This document shows positions 34,088 through 45,701 of a DNA stretch of 64,000 nt, piece by piece (within the stretch, counting starts at the first letter, position 1; each line of letters opens with the position of its first letter). A program made the position numbers and the translations under genes. The notes under the pieces are model-generated. The model was not told where the DNA came from and searched no databases. It worked only from the letters and a program-made list of their open reading frames with translations. Source of the stretch: Camarhynchus parvulus (Eukaryota; Chordata; Aves; Passeriformes; Thraupidae); assembly GCF_901933205.1 (NCBI RefSeq), contig NC_044585.1, positions 4,402,001 to 4,466,000 on the forward strand, given 5' to 3'.

Positions 34088-34759
34088 CTGTCCAGGCCAG
34101 GGTGGGAGCAAAGGGGGGAAGAGAAAAGCAAAAATTACAGCCTGGACCCACCTTGGGAGGGGCTGAGGGGGCTGCAGGGAGCAGGATACCCTTCCAGGTG
34201 AAGGTCATCAATATCATCTACTTCTCCTCCCCAGGCAGGTCCTGGAAGGAGCTGGGATTCCAATACCTCCCACCCATGCTTTAGTTTACAGGCTGGGCGC
34301 AAACAGCACCCAGACAGGTGGTGGTGATGCCAGCCCTTCCTGCTGACCCCAAATCCCTGTGGAATTCACAATCTCCCTGTGGAAAAGTGGCTGCAAGCCT
34401 CAGCAGGAGCTCATCAGGGCTCTTGGCAGGACACAGCCCCACCAACCCCCTGGCTGAGACCACCCCATCCCAGCAGCACACCCCTCACCTGGGTGGGACC
34501 ATGTCCCTGCTCTGCCCCTCCTGCCCCAGCACTGCCCGTGGCACACAGCACCCTGCACACATCCCTCCCAATGCCTGCAGCACAGGGGGGCTGCCAGCAC
34601 CTGAGGGAACATGCCAAGCCTGGCCCTGAGGTGCCAAAGCCATTTGGTCCCTGATGTGAGGCTGACACCCTCCTTTCTGCTGGGCAGGCAGTGCCCTCCC
34701 GGCAGGAGCCGTGGCACAGCCCCCTCTCCCCCCCTGGCTCCGCAGCTCGCTCGCAGCAC

Positions 34760-34975
34760 ATGGAGAACAGCTGTTTAAATCCTGCTTTCAGACATCAAAA
34801 GCCTCGCTGGGTTTCTCAAACAAACAAACATACCATAGGACTAAAGAAAAGGTGTAAAATAAATAAATGGAACAAGCTGTGCATTTTCTTTTAGTATTAC
34901 AGCTGCTGCGGGAGATAAACAACAAGTAAATGTCACAAAACATCAATACAGAAGAAATTAACCTGACAAAAGCTC
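34760..34975. promoter_or_regulatory. Intronic candidate conserved element
   Basis: CTGTTTAAATCCTGC, AACAAACATACCATAGG, AAAATAAATAAATGG, TTAGTATTACAGC and GGAGATAAACAAC within the last RBM19 intron. Confidence 0.35.
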
Positions 34976-35639
34976 ACATCCCCCCCCCTCTGCCTCCCCC
35001 CAACTCCCAACAATTTTTGCATTTCTGGAGTTCCCATCTAATGATTTTATTTTTCAATTAATTCTTTGACAGAGAGCCAGAACCTGCCTCCCTTCTCCCT
35101 GGGGGCTGTGAGGACAGGAGGGGGATGAGGGTGCTGATGGACCCTGTTACCCTCCCAGCAAACACCCCACCGAGCTCAGGGGAGCCATGGGGGCCACAAG
35201 ATGCCACCCCCAGACCCTCCAGCAGCTCTTCCCAGCTCAATCACCCAAAGGCACCAGGGATAACCCACCCTGGAGGAAGGTGCCAGCTCAGCAGTTCTCC
35301 CTCTCTGCTCCCAACTCTCCTGCTTTGGAATGACATCAAACGTGGTCTCATCTCCCAAACCCACTGTAGGAGTGTGCCCTGTACCTGCCACCCCTTCCCA
35401 ACCAGAGCCTCATGGAGATGCTGAGGCTGCACAGCAGAGGAAAAGCTGGATATGGGACGCTGGGTGCACAGGGAACATCCCCCAGCAGAGCAGCACCTGG
35501 CAGGGCAATCCCCCACTGCATCCCCCAGATTCACCAGCTCGGCCATGGGCAGCACCAGCAGCATCCCCTTCTCGTCTAACACTGGGAAAATAAAAACCCA
35601 GGAGGGTGGGGAAGCGAATTGGTTGGGCTTCCTTCCGTT

Positions 35640-35830
35640 CTGCTGCTCCAAGCTGGTTAAGGTTTGCCCGCTAACGATCCCATTTGCTTCCTTTAAACAA
35701 TGGGCAAAGCCGGCGGGGGTGGGCCGGGAGGGGGATTACCACGGGATTAGAACGTGGCAGGGTTGTGGATGCCACGCTAATCCTGCAGGGTTTTACTCCC
35801 CGGCTCCGGCATGTGTTTGCATTAGTTACA
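35640..35830. promoter_or_regulatory. Intronic candidate conserved element
   Basis: CGCTAACGATCCCATTTGC, CCTTTAAACAATGGGC (SOX-like), GGGGGATTACCACGGGATTA and GCATTAGTTACAGATGC in moderately CpG-rich single-copy sequence. Confidence 0.4.
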
Positions 35831-36169
35831 GATGCTCTCGAGAAAAAAAAAAATTAAAAAAAAAAAAAGAAATAGGAAAGGACAAAGGAGAAAAAAAAAG
35901 GGAGCCCAGCGGTGGGGAGGTGAGGGAAAAAGAAACCTGGGGGATGGAGGCCAAAGGAGGAGCGATCTGGCAGAGGGGATGGAGGCAGGAAGACTTTCCC
36001 AGCCCGGCAGGAGGATCAGGATCAGGACCGTGCCTTCCCTGGCTAGCCCTGCTTCCAGCCACAGCTGTAAATAACCAGGGATGAGCCACAGCAGGGCTCG
36101 GCTGCTTCACAGCCCCCCACGGCCCTCCCAGCTGAACCCCTCCTCACACACCATCACAACCCCCCACAA

Positions 36170-36250
36170 GTCGTTGTTCCCCTCGCGGCGTGGTGAAATT
36201 CCCCATCTGTCAATTTAATGCTTTGATCGATGGCAAGGAGCAGGAAAGCG
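36170..36250. promoter_or_regulatory. Intronic candidate conserved element beside the 47-61-bp array
   Basis: CAAGTCGTTGTTCCCCTCGC, CCATCTGTCAATTTAATGC and TTTGATCGATGGC (TCF/LEF-like). Confidence 0.35.
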
Positions 36251-36309
36251 GCCCGGCACAGCTGGCTGCCCCCGTTAGGCCTGGCGGGAGAGCGGCGGGG
36301 CGGGCTCAG

Positions 36310-36870
36310 GAGCAGAGGAATTGGCCTTTAGTGGGATTGGGAACAGAGCCCTCCCTGCACGGCCCGGGCTGAGGGATTGGTGTTTAGTGGGATTGGGAAC
36401 AGAGCCCTCCCTGCATGGCCCGGGCTGAGGGAGGGATTATAATTTAGTGGGATTGGGAACAGAGCATTCCCTGCATGGCCTGGGTTGAGGGATTGGCCTT
36501 TAGTGGGATTGGGAGCATGGCCCCGGGCTGAGGGAGGGATTATAATTTAGTGGGACTGGGAGCCAGAGCCCTCCCTGCACAGCCTGGGCTGAGGAGGAAT
36601 TGGCATTTAGTAGGATTGGGAACAGAGCCCTCCCTGCACGGCCCGGGCTGAGGGATTGGCCTTTAGTGGAATTGGGAACAGAGCCTTCCCCACAGGGCCG
36701 TGGGCTGAGGGATTGGCATTTAGTGGGATTGGGAGCACGGTCCTAAACTGAGGGAGGGATTATCATTTAGTGGGATTGGGAGCCACAGCTATCCCTGCAC
36801 AGCCCGGGCTGAGGGAGGGATTATAATTTAGTGGGATTGGGAGCAGAGCTTTCCCTGCACGGCCCTGGGC
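36310..36870. repeat. 47-61-bp tandem array, ten copies
   Basis: TTTAGTGGGATTGGGA begins at 36327, 36383, 36443, 36499, 36546, 36606, 36662, 36719, 36766 and 36827 (spacings 56, 60, 56, 47, 60, 56, 57, 47, 61). The spacing pattern 56-60-56-47-60 then 56-57-47-61 suggests a higher-order block of several units. Units alternate between GGATTGGCCTTTAG and GGATTATAATTTAG heads and carry CCTCCCTGCACGGCCCGGGC. Confidence 0.96.
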
Positions 36871-37689
36871 TCCCAGGAGAGAGCAGAGCACGCCGAGGGG
36901 GGGGCAGTGCTGGCCAAGCTCCCCTCAGGATAGAGCTGGGGAAAGGAGCTGTTCCCAGCCCTTTGGGAGCGATGGCTCCACATTTGGGGATGCAGGGGTG
37001 AGTGTGGAGTGTTCCCCCTGCACAGGGCACACATCCATGGCTGCCCCTTGCCCCAGTGGGATCCCTTGGTCCCAGAGCCAGGACAGCCACCCTGCTGGTT
37101 TCCAAAGCATCACTGATCCTTGTTTTCCAAAGGGAGCATCCCCCTGCTCAAGCCAGGCCGAGATACTGCTGCTGCCAGCATTTGTCACCTGTCCCTGCCT
37201 TGCTGTGCCATTTGTCACAGCCCTGCTCCAGGTTATGGGCTGCACTAGAGGTTACAGGGATAACTGGTGGCCAAGCTTTCCCTGGCTGCTCCTTCCCACG
37301 TTAAGAGTCACCAATTTTAAGAGTGATTTTAAGAGTCACAGCCTGTCCCTGGCCAGGCCCTCAGGCCCTCCAGCCACCTTGAAGCAATGGATCCCCCAAA
37401 TTAAAAGTGGGGTGGAAACAAAACTCAAAGTGTCTTTTTTTTTTCCCCCCTAATATAAGAGCCTTCTGCCCCAGGATGAAGAGCAGATACTCAGAAATGA
37501 GCAAAAAGCCTTAAACCTCTCCCAGACTGCTGGGAGCCAGCAGGGCTGAGGTGCCAGGCCTCAGGGCTGGGCTGTGGCTTCACTCCTGACAGAACTACTG
37601 AAACCACCCGTGGCAGTCAGTGACCACTCCTGAGCTCCTCACTTTCTCCTGGAACATTACAAAGCCTCAGAACAAGCCATAAAGAATGA

Positions 37690-37960
37690 CCTGAAAACTA
37701 CACAAAATGGGAAGGAAGCCTATTCCATTTTATTGCATCTATTAGACCTATTGAAAAGTCGGCTCAGAAGTGGTTTGATTGCCATGACAAATGTCTGCAT
37801 GGAGAAAAGATTTTGGAGACCAGACCTCTCCTTCACAAATAACAGCAAAGACCTGGAACTGGAAGCCCAATCTCTCTAAATGGTCTCTAGAAATAAGGTG
37901 TGTAATTGTAGCAGAGAGCAGAGTGGTAGGACACGTCTCTCACAGCCCAGGTCAGGACCT
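37690..37960 (+). mobile_element. Ancient CR1-type LINE fragment (sense)
   Basis: The order of phrases, CCTATTGAAAAG(T)CGGCT-CAGAAGTGGTTTGATTGC, CTGCATGGAGAAAAGATTT, a TTCACAAATAACAGCAAAG segment and AGAAATAAGGTGTG...AGAGAG, follows the end of ORF2 and 3'UTR of the older amniote CR1 group rather than the young bird type. It is diverged and has no intact frame. Confidence 0.6.
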
Positions 37961-39270
37961 TGAAATACTAAGACAAAGATGATGAGGCTGACATTAGAGC
38001 TGGGGACACCACAGACCTCAATCTTGATTGTTTCCTGAGGCTTGAAGACCTTAAAGGATCTTTTCTTTCCCATTTCCAGCTTGGGATGGGGACCTGGCCA
38101 CTGCAGCTGTGGGAAGACCCTCACAGCTCACCCACATTCGCTGGGAGAGGGGAACTCATGGGACAAACAGCACAGGGATGTCTGAGCTGCTCCTGTGCCT
38201 TGTGGGGAAATGAGGAGGCTTGGGGAAATGGGGATCAGTAGGAAAAATCCTGGTTTCTGGGCTGTACCACCAGTGAAAAGAGAAGCATGGTGTCAGCTGG
38301 CTGTTGGGTGCTGTGTGGGCTCTGCATCCTCTCCATCCCTGCTCCATGTGGGAAAAGCAGCCTCTAGCCACTCCAGGGAGGAAAGCTGAAGGAGCATCTC
38401 TGTTCCAGAGGGCTGCAGGCAGAGTGATGCCAGCCTTTTTCCCCCTCTTTATCACTATCACCCACAGAGGGACACGGTGCAGCTCCCTCCTCACCTCAGA
38501 GCCACTGGGCACCCCACAGTGAAATCAGAGGCAGGCACTCCCCAAGGGAATAAAATCCCACCCTGACCCTCCAGTGTGGCACAGAGAGGCTGAGACCTGG
38601 TCCCAAGCACCAGCCAGACCCTGGTGCCCACAGGTGTGCCCCAGCCTGGCTTTCCTGGCACAGATCCCCTCCTGGCACACCCTGCTCTGCCACAGCATTA
38701 GCCACTGGCAGTTTGGCCAGGCCTGAGTCACTGGATGTTCCTGAGACAGGCTGGAGCACAGCAGGGATTGTGCTGCCATCCTGTTTCCCATCCCTAATGA
38801 TGGGGAGTGGCAGCCTTGCTCCTGTTTCTCAGCTGAGACCCTGGAACCACTTCAGCTCCAAGGCTGCATTCCTGCTGGGATGTAAAAATGCTCTTCCTGC
38901 TGCCCTCCCCAGGGCCCCAGCTCGGTGAGGAAGAGCCCAGGCAAGGAGGCTGGAGCAAAGGCAGGCAAAAACTGGGAACAAGCAGAGCTTGGGAGAGGTG
39001 GCAGAGCTCACAGCCACATCTACTGAGAGTCTGCAAGGATCCTAAAGCCAAGACTGCTTATTTCCCCTTACACTGAGCAGAGTGGAAAGGGAGAAAGGAG
39101 ATCCTGAAGATAAAACTGGGCGCTTCAAACATCTCACCTGCTGTTTTCTCCACATGTACAACGTGTCCCCACTCCAGTGCTGGGTTCTGGGTGGGCACAT
39201 CCACCCTCAGCCCTGCCACCACCCAAGTGCAGTTTACCCAGCCTGGAATGAGCAGCCCTGAACCATTTCA

Positions 39271-39470
39271 ACATGGGGATCACTGGATCAGTCAGGATCC
39301 CTGAATAACCGAGATGTGCTGCTCTCCCCTCAGCAGGGACATGCAGCCCCACAACTGCTGCCCCTGCACTGTTTCAGGACATGGGGATCACTGGATCAGT
39401 CAGGATCAGTGAATAATGAGATGTGCTGCTCTTCCCTCAGCAGGGATGTGCAGCCCCACAACTGCTGCCA
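39271..39470. repeat. 108-bp direct duplication
   Basis: ACATGGGGATCACTGGATCA begins at 39271 and 39379; both are followed by GAGATGTGCTGCTCT and CAGCCCCACAACTGCTGCC. The copies differ by a few substitutions. Confidence 0.93.
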
Positions 39471-39970
39471 AAGCCCCAGGCCACGGGCATGTGGTGATGG
39501 AGAGGGGAAGCAGGGAGGAGATGCAGGAGGAGGAGCATTGATCTCCAGCTTAGCCCTGCAGCCCAGGGGAGCCCTTCCAACATAAATATTTGCCAAGCAA
39601 TGCATTTGTGCCTGTCGATGGCTGTCAATAGGAGCCTGCAGTGCTGTCATCTGCAGAGCTGTCACTCCCAGCAGCCTGAGCCAAGCAGCCCCTTCTGCAT
39701 CCCATCACCACAGAGTTTTCCCTTTTAAATCCACGTGCTGCATGCACAGAGCCTGTCCCCACCTCGGGAGCAGCCAGGGGAGGGAGCAAAGGCGCTGTGG
39801 CTGGCAGGTGGCACCGCGGTGCCCGGGCACACGCAGAGTTAACAGCTCCCAGGCAGAGCTGCCAGACAAAGCCCTGGCCTGGCTGCCTCCTGCCTCCCCC
39901 AGCGTGCTGAGGCTGCACAGGGAGCTGGCAGCCCCCAGCAGTGTGGCAGTGTGAGCAGAGCAGGGGTTAC

Positions 39971-40091
39971 CGTGGAAGTGCTGGGCGGTTTTGCGGCGCA
40001 GGGCCTCCAGCGTCTCCTCCGTGTCTGCCCACTCCAGCACCAGCCTGCGGCCGTACAGGTGGGTGCTGTGGCACAGGGCCTGGAAGGCTTT
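39971..40091 (-). CDS. RBM19: RBM19 coding exon (end of RRM6)
   Basis: This 121-bp exon has a strong acceptor (a polypyrimidine run, then TTGTGCAG|AAA) and donor CACG|GTAACC. It encodes 40 residues, KAFQALCHSTHLYGRRLVLE then WADTEETLEALRRKTAQHFH, plus one base of the next codon. KAFQALCHSTHLYG is helix 2 of the RRM and RRLVLEWA is the last beta strand; the EETLEALRRKTAQHF helix that follows is the post-RRM6 segment characteristic of RBM19. The exon starts in phase 0 and ends in phase 1, matching its neighbours. Confidence 0.95.
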
Positions 40092-41499
40092 CTGCACAAT
40101 TCAAAGAGAAAAAAAAAGAAATTAAAGGAGAAAGTAAGAACAGGCTCACAAGAGGGAAGGCAGAAATGTCACTCCCTCTGCCCCGGGGTGGAAAGGCCAC
40201 CGGAGAACATCGTACTGGGAGTGCTCTGCTCTGACGGGGCAGGATCCATCTCCATCAGAGGCTCTGACTCAGTCATTTATCTTCTCTGCACTTGCAGCAG
40301 AGCACACTCCCATCACCACTGCTGCTGGCTCTGCTCCTGGGGGGCAGGCTGCACACCCTGAGCTGGGAGTGCTGCAGCCTCTGCAGCTCTGGGTGTGACC
40401 CTGTGACTGCCCAGCACCCTGTTCCCTGCTGGAACACAGGAAAGCACAGCTCAGCTGTGACAGAGGAGTTCCTTTCTGCTCTGGAAGCAAGATGGAAAAC
40501 TGCCTTTCTCCTGCCAGCCATTTGGTGACTTGGCCGTGGTGGCAGCACATGTGGCAGAGCAGAAGCCTCTGCTCTTTCTGCCTGTGGTGGTTTGCTCTAA
40601 TGCAGAAACCCAGAGGTTTCCTGGTGTTAGGTCCTGTTTGGTAGCACCCATACAGCTGGCATCTCTTGCTGATGTTGAATACAATCATGCCAGCCAGCCC
40701 AGAGCTCAGATGGCTTCCTCTGCCCCTAGCCAATCAGCAGAGACACCCAGAAAACACTGACTCAGTCCAGGGAAGTTTGATTTTGTCTTTATTTCCCACA
40801 GAATTTCAAGGAAATTCAGGACTGAGCAGGACTGGGCCCACAATGCAAGTACACAAACACACTGGCCAAATATTTTTATCCCCAGGGGCTCACAAAGTGC
40901 TCCAACAGTAAAGGCTGGGCACAGGGGGAAAGAAATGCCCCAAATGCTTTTTCAAAAACCCCAGCTAAGGCTGAGATTAGCTCAGGTTTTGAGCTCTGCA
41001 AACTCTATCCCTGGAACAAAAATGGCAACTGTAGGATCAGACACACATCCTGCTGTCCAGCAGGGCCCTGTGCTCCCATCTGGAGTCCCCAAACCAGCTC
41101 CCAAGCTGTCCTGTAAAGCCCACACCTCTCATCTGAGCCACCCGCTAAAAGCAGCTCTGAACCACTGCACTGTCCCCAAATGCCACATCTCTGGGCAGAG
41201 GGGCTTGTCCTGCTTTGCTGCTCCAGCTGCTCCTCAGGACTCTCCTTGAGCTGCTGGGTTATGAAACCCATCAAAAAAATCCCATTTTCAGTAACCAGCA
41301 CCCAGTAACCTGAGCTTTCCTCTTTCCCCAGTTCTTTCACTCATATAACCCTCCTGTGCTATAAAACAGTGATGAGGAGCACCAGCTCCACCATGGCACG
41401 GGTGAAATTCCCATTATCCCAGCACCCCCAGACCCTGGGGTGATCCTGGCAGGACAGAGTGCCCCCTTTTCCAGGGGCACACTCCTCCTGGAAGAGCTG

Positions 41500-41720
41500 C
41501 AAGCTCCAGCTGTTTTTATTCGCTGCTGCTGTGTTTTCAAGGCCTATCTCCCAATTAGCAGAGCAATGTGTTGGTTTAAACAAACACTGGGGGGAGGCGG
41601 TGGGAGGGAGTTGTGAGGGCTGTTTATGTTGGCACCAGGAGCCTTTTCCAAAGCCTGGCACACAACCCATGGCTCTAAACACTGCATTTCCTTTGTTAAT
41701 TCCTATTTTTGGATTCCCCC
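41500..41720. promoter_or_regulatory. Intronic candidate conserved element
   Basis: CTCCCAATTAGCAGAGC, GTGTTGGTTTAAACAAACAC (near palindrome) and GTTTATGTTGGC. Confidence 0.3.
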
Positions 41721-42829
41721 TTCTCACAGCACAAGGAAGAGGGAAGTTGGGTGACAGCACACAGCCCATCTGTGCTCCACAGGTCATGGAGGAGGGCAGA
41801 CCATGATGAACATGGCACTTGGTGGGCTCTGCTCCTCTGAGCCACTTCTCTGCCCCCACCTCCTCCTCCTCCTCATGGGATTGCCATCCTCTAGTTTTGC
41901 TGGCAGCCCTAGGAAAGGTCATGGAGCAACACAGAAAGCAGATGCTGCCATCAAGTTGTGTTATGTGCAGGAAATCCTTTGGGTGAGACACATCTGCCAC
42001 CAGCTTGGTGACATGGGCCCCTCCTGGCCAAACACATCCCCAAAATGAGCTGGTTTGCACTCATGATGAAGGAAAGCTCCAGCCTGTACTGGGATCTCTG
42101 CTCCCTGTCTTCCAGATGGGCTCCAGGAGCTGGGAATGCAGGAGGGAAGCTGCACATTTCAGCTGACAAACACACGGATGTCACTTCTTTGGAAATGAGC
42201 TAAAAGACAAAACTAGCTGTTCATTGCTCTGAGAGGAATTAAGACTTTTTCAGGAAAAAAAAAAAAGAGAAAGCACTGATGATTTAAAAGACAAAGGGAT
42301 GAAGGGGAGAAATGCCATCCCCATACAGCCACACTGCTGGAAATCTTCCAGGGACAGGAGGGAATCTGCCACTGCTGCTATTCCAAATGAAGAGATAGGT
42401 AGGGAAAAAATATATTTTAATTAGGTGACAAGTATGAAATAAGGAGAAGCAGGCTGGCTTTCAGAGAAAGCAGGAGCTATTTTTGGGGCGCAGCTCCTCT
42501 ATGTGTGCATCTGCCTTCCCAGGACAGCTCTCTGGAGGAACAAAGAAGGACCAGAGGTTTGTGGAGTTGTATCCAAATGAGGGATAAAGGCAGGTGTGGT
42601 GTCTGCTCATCCAAGAGAGAGACTCACCACAAAAGCCCTCTAATTCCCAGGGCTCCATATCTTCCTACACCTTTAAGGAAAGCCTTTGCTACAAAAAGCT
42701 CCTTTGGAAATGTCCAAACCTGATTCTGCTGCATTTGGTAACACACCCTCTGCCAGGCCACCCAAAGCCTGCAGATCCCTGGCAAACCTTTTCCCAGGCC
42801 TTATTTGCTTTCCTGATGCTTTAGGGGTT

Positions 42830-43100
42830 GCATGAAAATACTATGGGCTTCTACTCCTCGAGAATAGGATGTGAGCATGATTAAAAATGCCATTTCTGAG
42901 CATATTTTCTGCAAAGTTTGGTTCAGGCTTAACATTACGGCTCAGCATGGCGGGAAAAAGCAGGGAGAGGAAATGGAGAGGCTGGAACAGCAGCTTAAAA
43001 ACGTCTGTGGGATTCAGAAAGAGAATTTCCAAGTGAAGAGGTGGCTGATAACCCCCCAGGAAGGGCAGGCTGCTGGGATGAGGCAGGCAGAGCTGTGGAG
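42830..43100. promoter_or_regulatory. Intronic candidate conserved element
   Basis: First of three neighbouring blocks: GCATGATTAAAAATGCC, TTCTGCAAAGTTTGG, TTAACATTACGGCTCAGCAT. Confidence 0.35.
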
Positions 43101-43224
43101 CAGAGCCTGCTGTGCTGGGAGGGCCGGGAGCAGAGACAGGAGCGCAGCGTCTGTCACCCGCGGGTGTGACAGCGCCAGCCCTGACTGCTGCACTCATTTG
43201 GAGGACAGTGCTGCTCTGCCTCCA

Positions 43225-43600
43225 GATTCCCCCTTGCCCTATTAAATACTCAAGCCAAAGAGCCTCCAGGCTGGAATCATTAGAGGGACAAAGGGTCAAC
43301 AACATTAGGAGATTGATAAATATCCCTCCCTTGCAAGAGCCGGTCCCAACTGAGGATGCTCTCCGCGATGCCAGCTGCACACAAGGATTTTTCCTTCCGT
43401 GTGTGTGCATTTTGAAAGCATTGGCTGTCTCTCCCAAATGGGCAATTTCTATTTGGAGACCAGATGTATTTTTATATCAACAGGGGAGAAAAGTGGGAAC
43501 TCGGCTTCCCAGTTAATAGTTCAAAAATAAAAACAATTCCGCAACGATTCTGCACAGGGAACGTCAGGAAACGTTTAGTGCTTCCTTAACTGGAGTTAAT
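43225..43600. promoter_or_regulatory. Intronic strong candidate conserved element
   Basis: Single-copy sequence with CCCTATTAAATACTC, GGAATCATTAGAGGGACAAA, GGGTCAACAACATTAGGAG, GATTGATAAATATCCC, CCCAAATGGGCAATTTC, CCAGTTAATAGTTC and CAACGATTCTGC. No transposon or tandem pattern. Confidence 0.45.
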
Positions 43601-43794
43601 TTGGTATTGCCAGTGCATCAGAGTTGCAGGGGAGGCTGAGGAGATCAAGCCAAGCCTGATGGGGCAGATCTGCAGGCACAGCATCGGGGAGTTGGGAGGA
43701 GGAGCCCCCGTGTCTGTGCTGGCTGTGGAAAATCTCCATGTGCGCTCCCACAGCAGCCGTGCTTGTTCAGAGAAAAAGACAAACACGGGAGGTC

Positions 43795-44110
43795 ACAGGC
43801 TTTAAATGCCCAACAAAGGCAGCCTAACTATTCTATTACAAACCCATCATGTTTTATAAGATGCTTATAAGCAATTTCCAGATTACCACTCTGAGCAAAA
43901 GCGTCAGTGACAGTCAGAGCTATTCAGCTCAGAGGTCTCCAGGCCCACTCCCCTCCTCTCTCATTTCACTCAGCAATAAACTCTAAGCCAATTATGAGCG
44001 TGTTTACAATATTCAGGATCCTATTCATCAATACACCGTGCATCCTCTTCCAGACGGCCAATGGAGTGTACTTGATGTGCCACTTGTGAGACAATTAAAT
44101 CCCTCAAAGA
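43795..44110. promoter_or_regulatory. Intronic strong candidate conserved element
   Basis: CTTTAAATGCCCAACAAAGG, TGTTTTATAAGATGCTTATA, CAGATTACCACTCTGAGC, CCAATTATGAGCGTG, TTTACAATATTCAGG and GACAATTAAATCCC. Confidence 0.45.
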
Positions 44111-44684
44111 GATGAGGGTGGAAAAAAAATATGAAGAAGGAAGAAGAGCTGCTTTGCTGGGAAAGAAGAAAACCCTGCTGAGAGCTGTTCCACAGGGCAG
44201 CTCTCCCTCCTGCATGCTCCCCTCCATGAGCTTTGGGAGCTGTGCCCTGGGCCAGAGCCTGCCTGGCTCTCTCCCCTCACCATAGATGGGCTGCCTATCA
44301 CTGAGATTCCCATTTGTCCAGTGCAGCTGGAATCAGCCCCTGAGGGGATGAAAAGGAATGGGAAGCAAACACTGAGCCTGTGCCTGTTTCCCCCAGAGAG
44401 CAGCAGTAAAGAACCAGTCAGGTCTCTCTATGTACCTTTCCATCCAAAGCCTGAAGTTTCCTTGGGAAAAAGATGAATTCAAACCCCAGGAACAAAGCCT
44501 GAGTGACTGCGCAGTGAAGCAGAGGTGAAAGCAAAGCTGCTTTGAGCAGAGCCACAGGCACAGCTCGAGGTGCAGGGAGAGGAACCAGGCTCCTGGGGGG
44601 ATCCCTGCACCCCCAGCTGACCCCCAAGGGGAGGAGGGAAGCTGAGCAGAGGGAAGTTTGAGTTAGGATCAATACAGGACTAAC

Positions 44685-44790
44685 AAAGAAACTCCATGTA
44701 CTGTGTTATACAGGAGGTCAGGCTGGAAGGGATGATCTAATAGTCCCTTGTGATCCTGGATCAATGAATGCTGTCTAAAAACATAAACAC
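44685..44790 (+). mobile_element. Ancient CR1-type 3' tail (sense)
   Basis: The phrase CAGGAGGTCAGGCTGGAAGG followed by GATGATCTAATAGTCCCTTG and TGATCCTGGATC matches the 3' terminus of older amniote CR1 elements (the AGGTCAGACTAGATGATC...GGTCCCTTCTG type). It may belong to the same age class as the copy at 37690-37960. Confidence 0.6.
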
Positions 44791-45595
44791 AGGCTCTGGC
44801 TGGCTCCCCCCTCCTCTCCCCTTCATCTGCACTCACAGTCTGGAAAATCTGGAGTTTTGGGGACTCATGTGGTCCCTTCCCTCCAGCAATAACATCCCGT
44901 GGGTTGTGCTTACAGCCACTCCCTTCCACACCCTGCCCAAACCATGAGGAATCAGCAGCAGGATGAAATCCACCCTGCTCCAGAACCTCTGGCAAAGGAT
45001 GAGAGCAGGATACCATACAGACAGGCTGCAGTCCCCTTGTTTCTGCTAATGGAAGGGACTTAAAGATACAGGAAAGCTTTCAAAAAATAAATGAACAAGG
45101 CCAATTCATGACTGCTGATCCTCTGGCACAGTCACTGGGAAAGCAGCAGGGTAAGGCTGCTCACAGGGGGCTCTCAAAACGCACAGAAGAACTGGTGAAC
45201 ACAAGCCTTGCACAGGTTACAAATTAGGGAACAGCCACAATATCCAAAACTCCCCTAAAATCAAGGTGGTGCTGGAGGTGGGGCATGTGCAGAGGTTTCC
45301 TGAGGTGTTAATGTTGGGTCAAAACCATCCTGTCTCACCTTGCTGCTGGCAAACCTGAAAAATAAGCTCCTGTCCTTCTGTATTACAAGAATTTTGAGTT
45401 ATTTTATCGGTTGCATCAAAATTATCCCCTTTAGGGTTTGGCTTGTGGGTTTTGTTGCTGCCCACATGGGGGTTTCAGCCTCAGTGCAGCTTTCCTGGGC
45501 AAGGCTACCAGCCCAAACCTGGGTTAAACCTCAGTGGGACAGAGCCTCCAGGCTGCCCTGCCCACCTGGGGCAGTGCCAGAAGGGCACAGCTCAC

Positions 45596-45701
45596 CTTGG
45601 CATCCTGCTTGGTGACGAAATCCACAAAGCCAAAGCCCCGGTGGGATCCTGTTCCTGCCATTTTCTTGGGCAGCCGGACGGTCTTGAGCTCTCCAAAGGT
45701 G
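45596..45701 (-). CDS. RBM19: RBM19 coding exon (middle of RRM6)
   Basis: This 106-bp internal exon has acceptor ...CATCCCCAG|C and donor AAG|GTGAG. Its first base completes the serine codon split from the upstream exon. The remaining 35 codons read [20 protein letters not shown] then [23 protein letters not shown] is a textbook RNP1 octamer whose aromatic residues stack on RNA bases, and [14 protein letters not shown] is the helix 1/strand 2 segment. The exon ends in phase 0. Base composition is coding-like and GC-rich, and no frameshift or stop is present, so the gene looks intact here. Confidence 0.95.

Larger units (their letters stand above)
34088..39970 (-). other. RBM19: RBM19 last intron, ~5.9 kb
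   Basis: This intron separates the RRM6 end from the terminal exon, with donor GTAACC and acceptor CTGGACAG. It contains AT-rich blocks (34760-34975, 35640-35830, 36170-36250), a ~56-60-bp tandem array (36310-36870), an old sense-strand CR1 copy (37690-37960) and a 108-bp direct duplication (39271-39470). The rest, including 38000-39260, shows no recognisable feature. Confidence 0.8.
40092..45595 (-). other. RBM19: RBM19 intron, ~5.5 kb
   Basis: The intron lies within RRM6, with donor GTGAG and acceptor TTGTGCAG. Its main content is a cluster of single-copy AT-rich blocks at 42830-44110, annotated separately, and an old CR1 3' tail at 44685-44790. Positions 40200-41500 and 44110-44680 show nothing recognisable. 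Confidence 0.8.

Noticed and set aside
33996..34217. The full open frame at the RBM19 end taken as one exon
   Set aside because: Residues upstream of the ACAG acceptor do not continue RBM19; the phase-1 junction at 34087 joins correctly to 39971.
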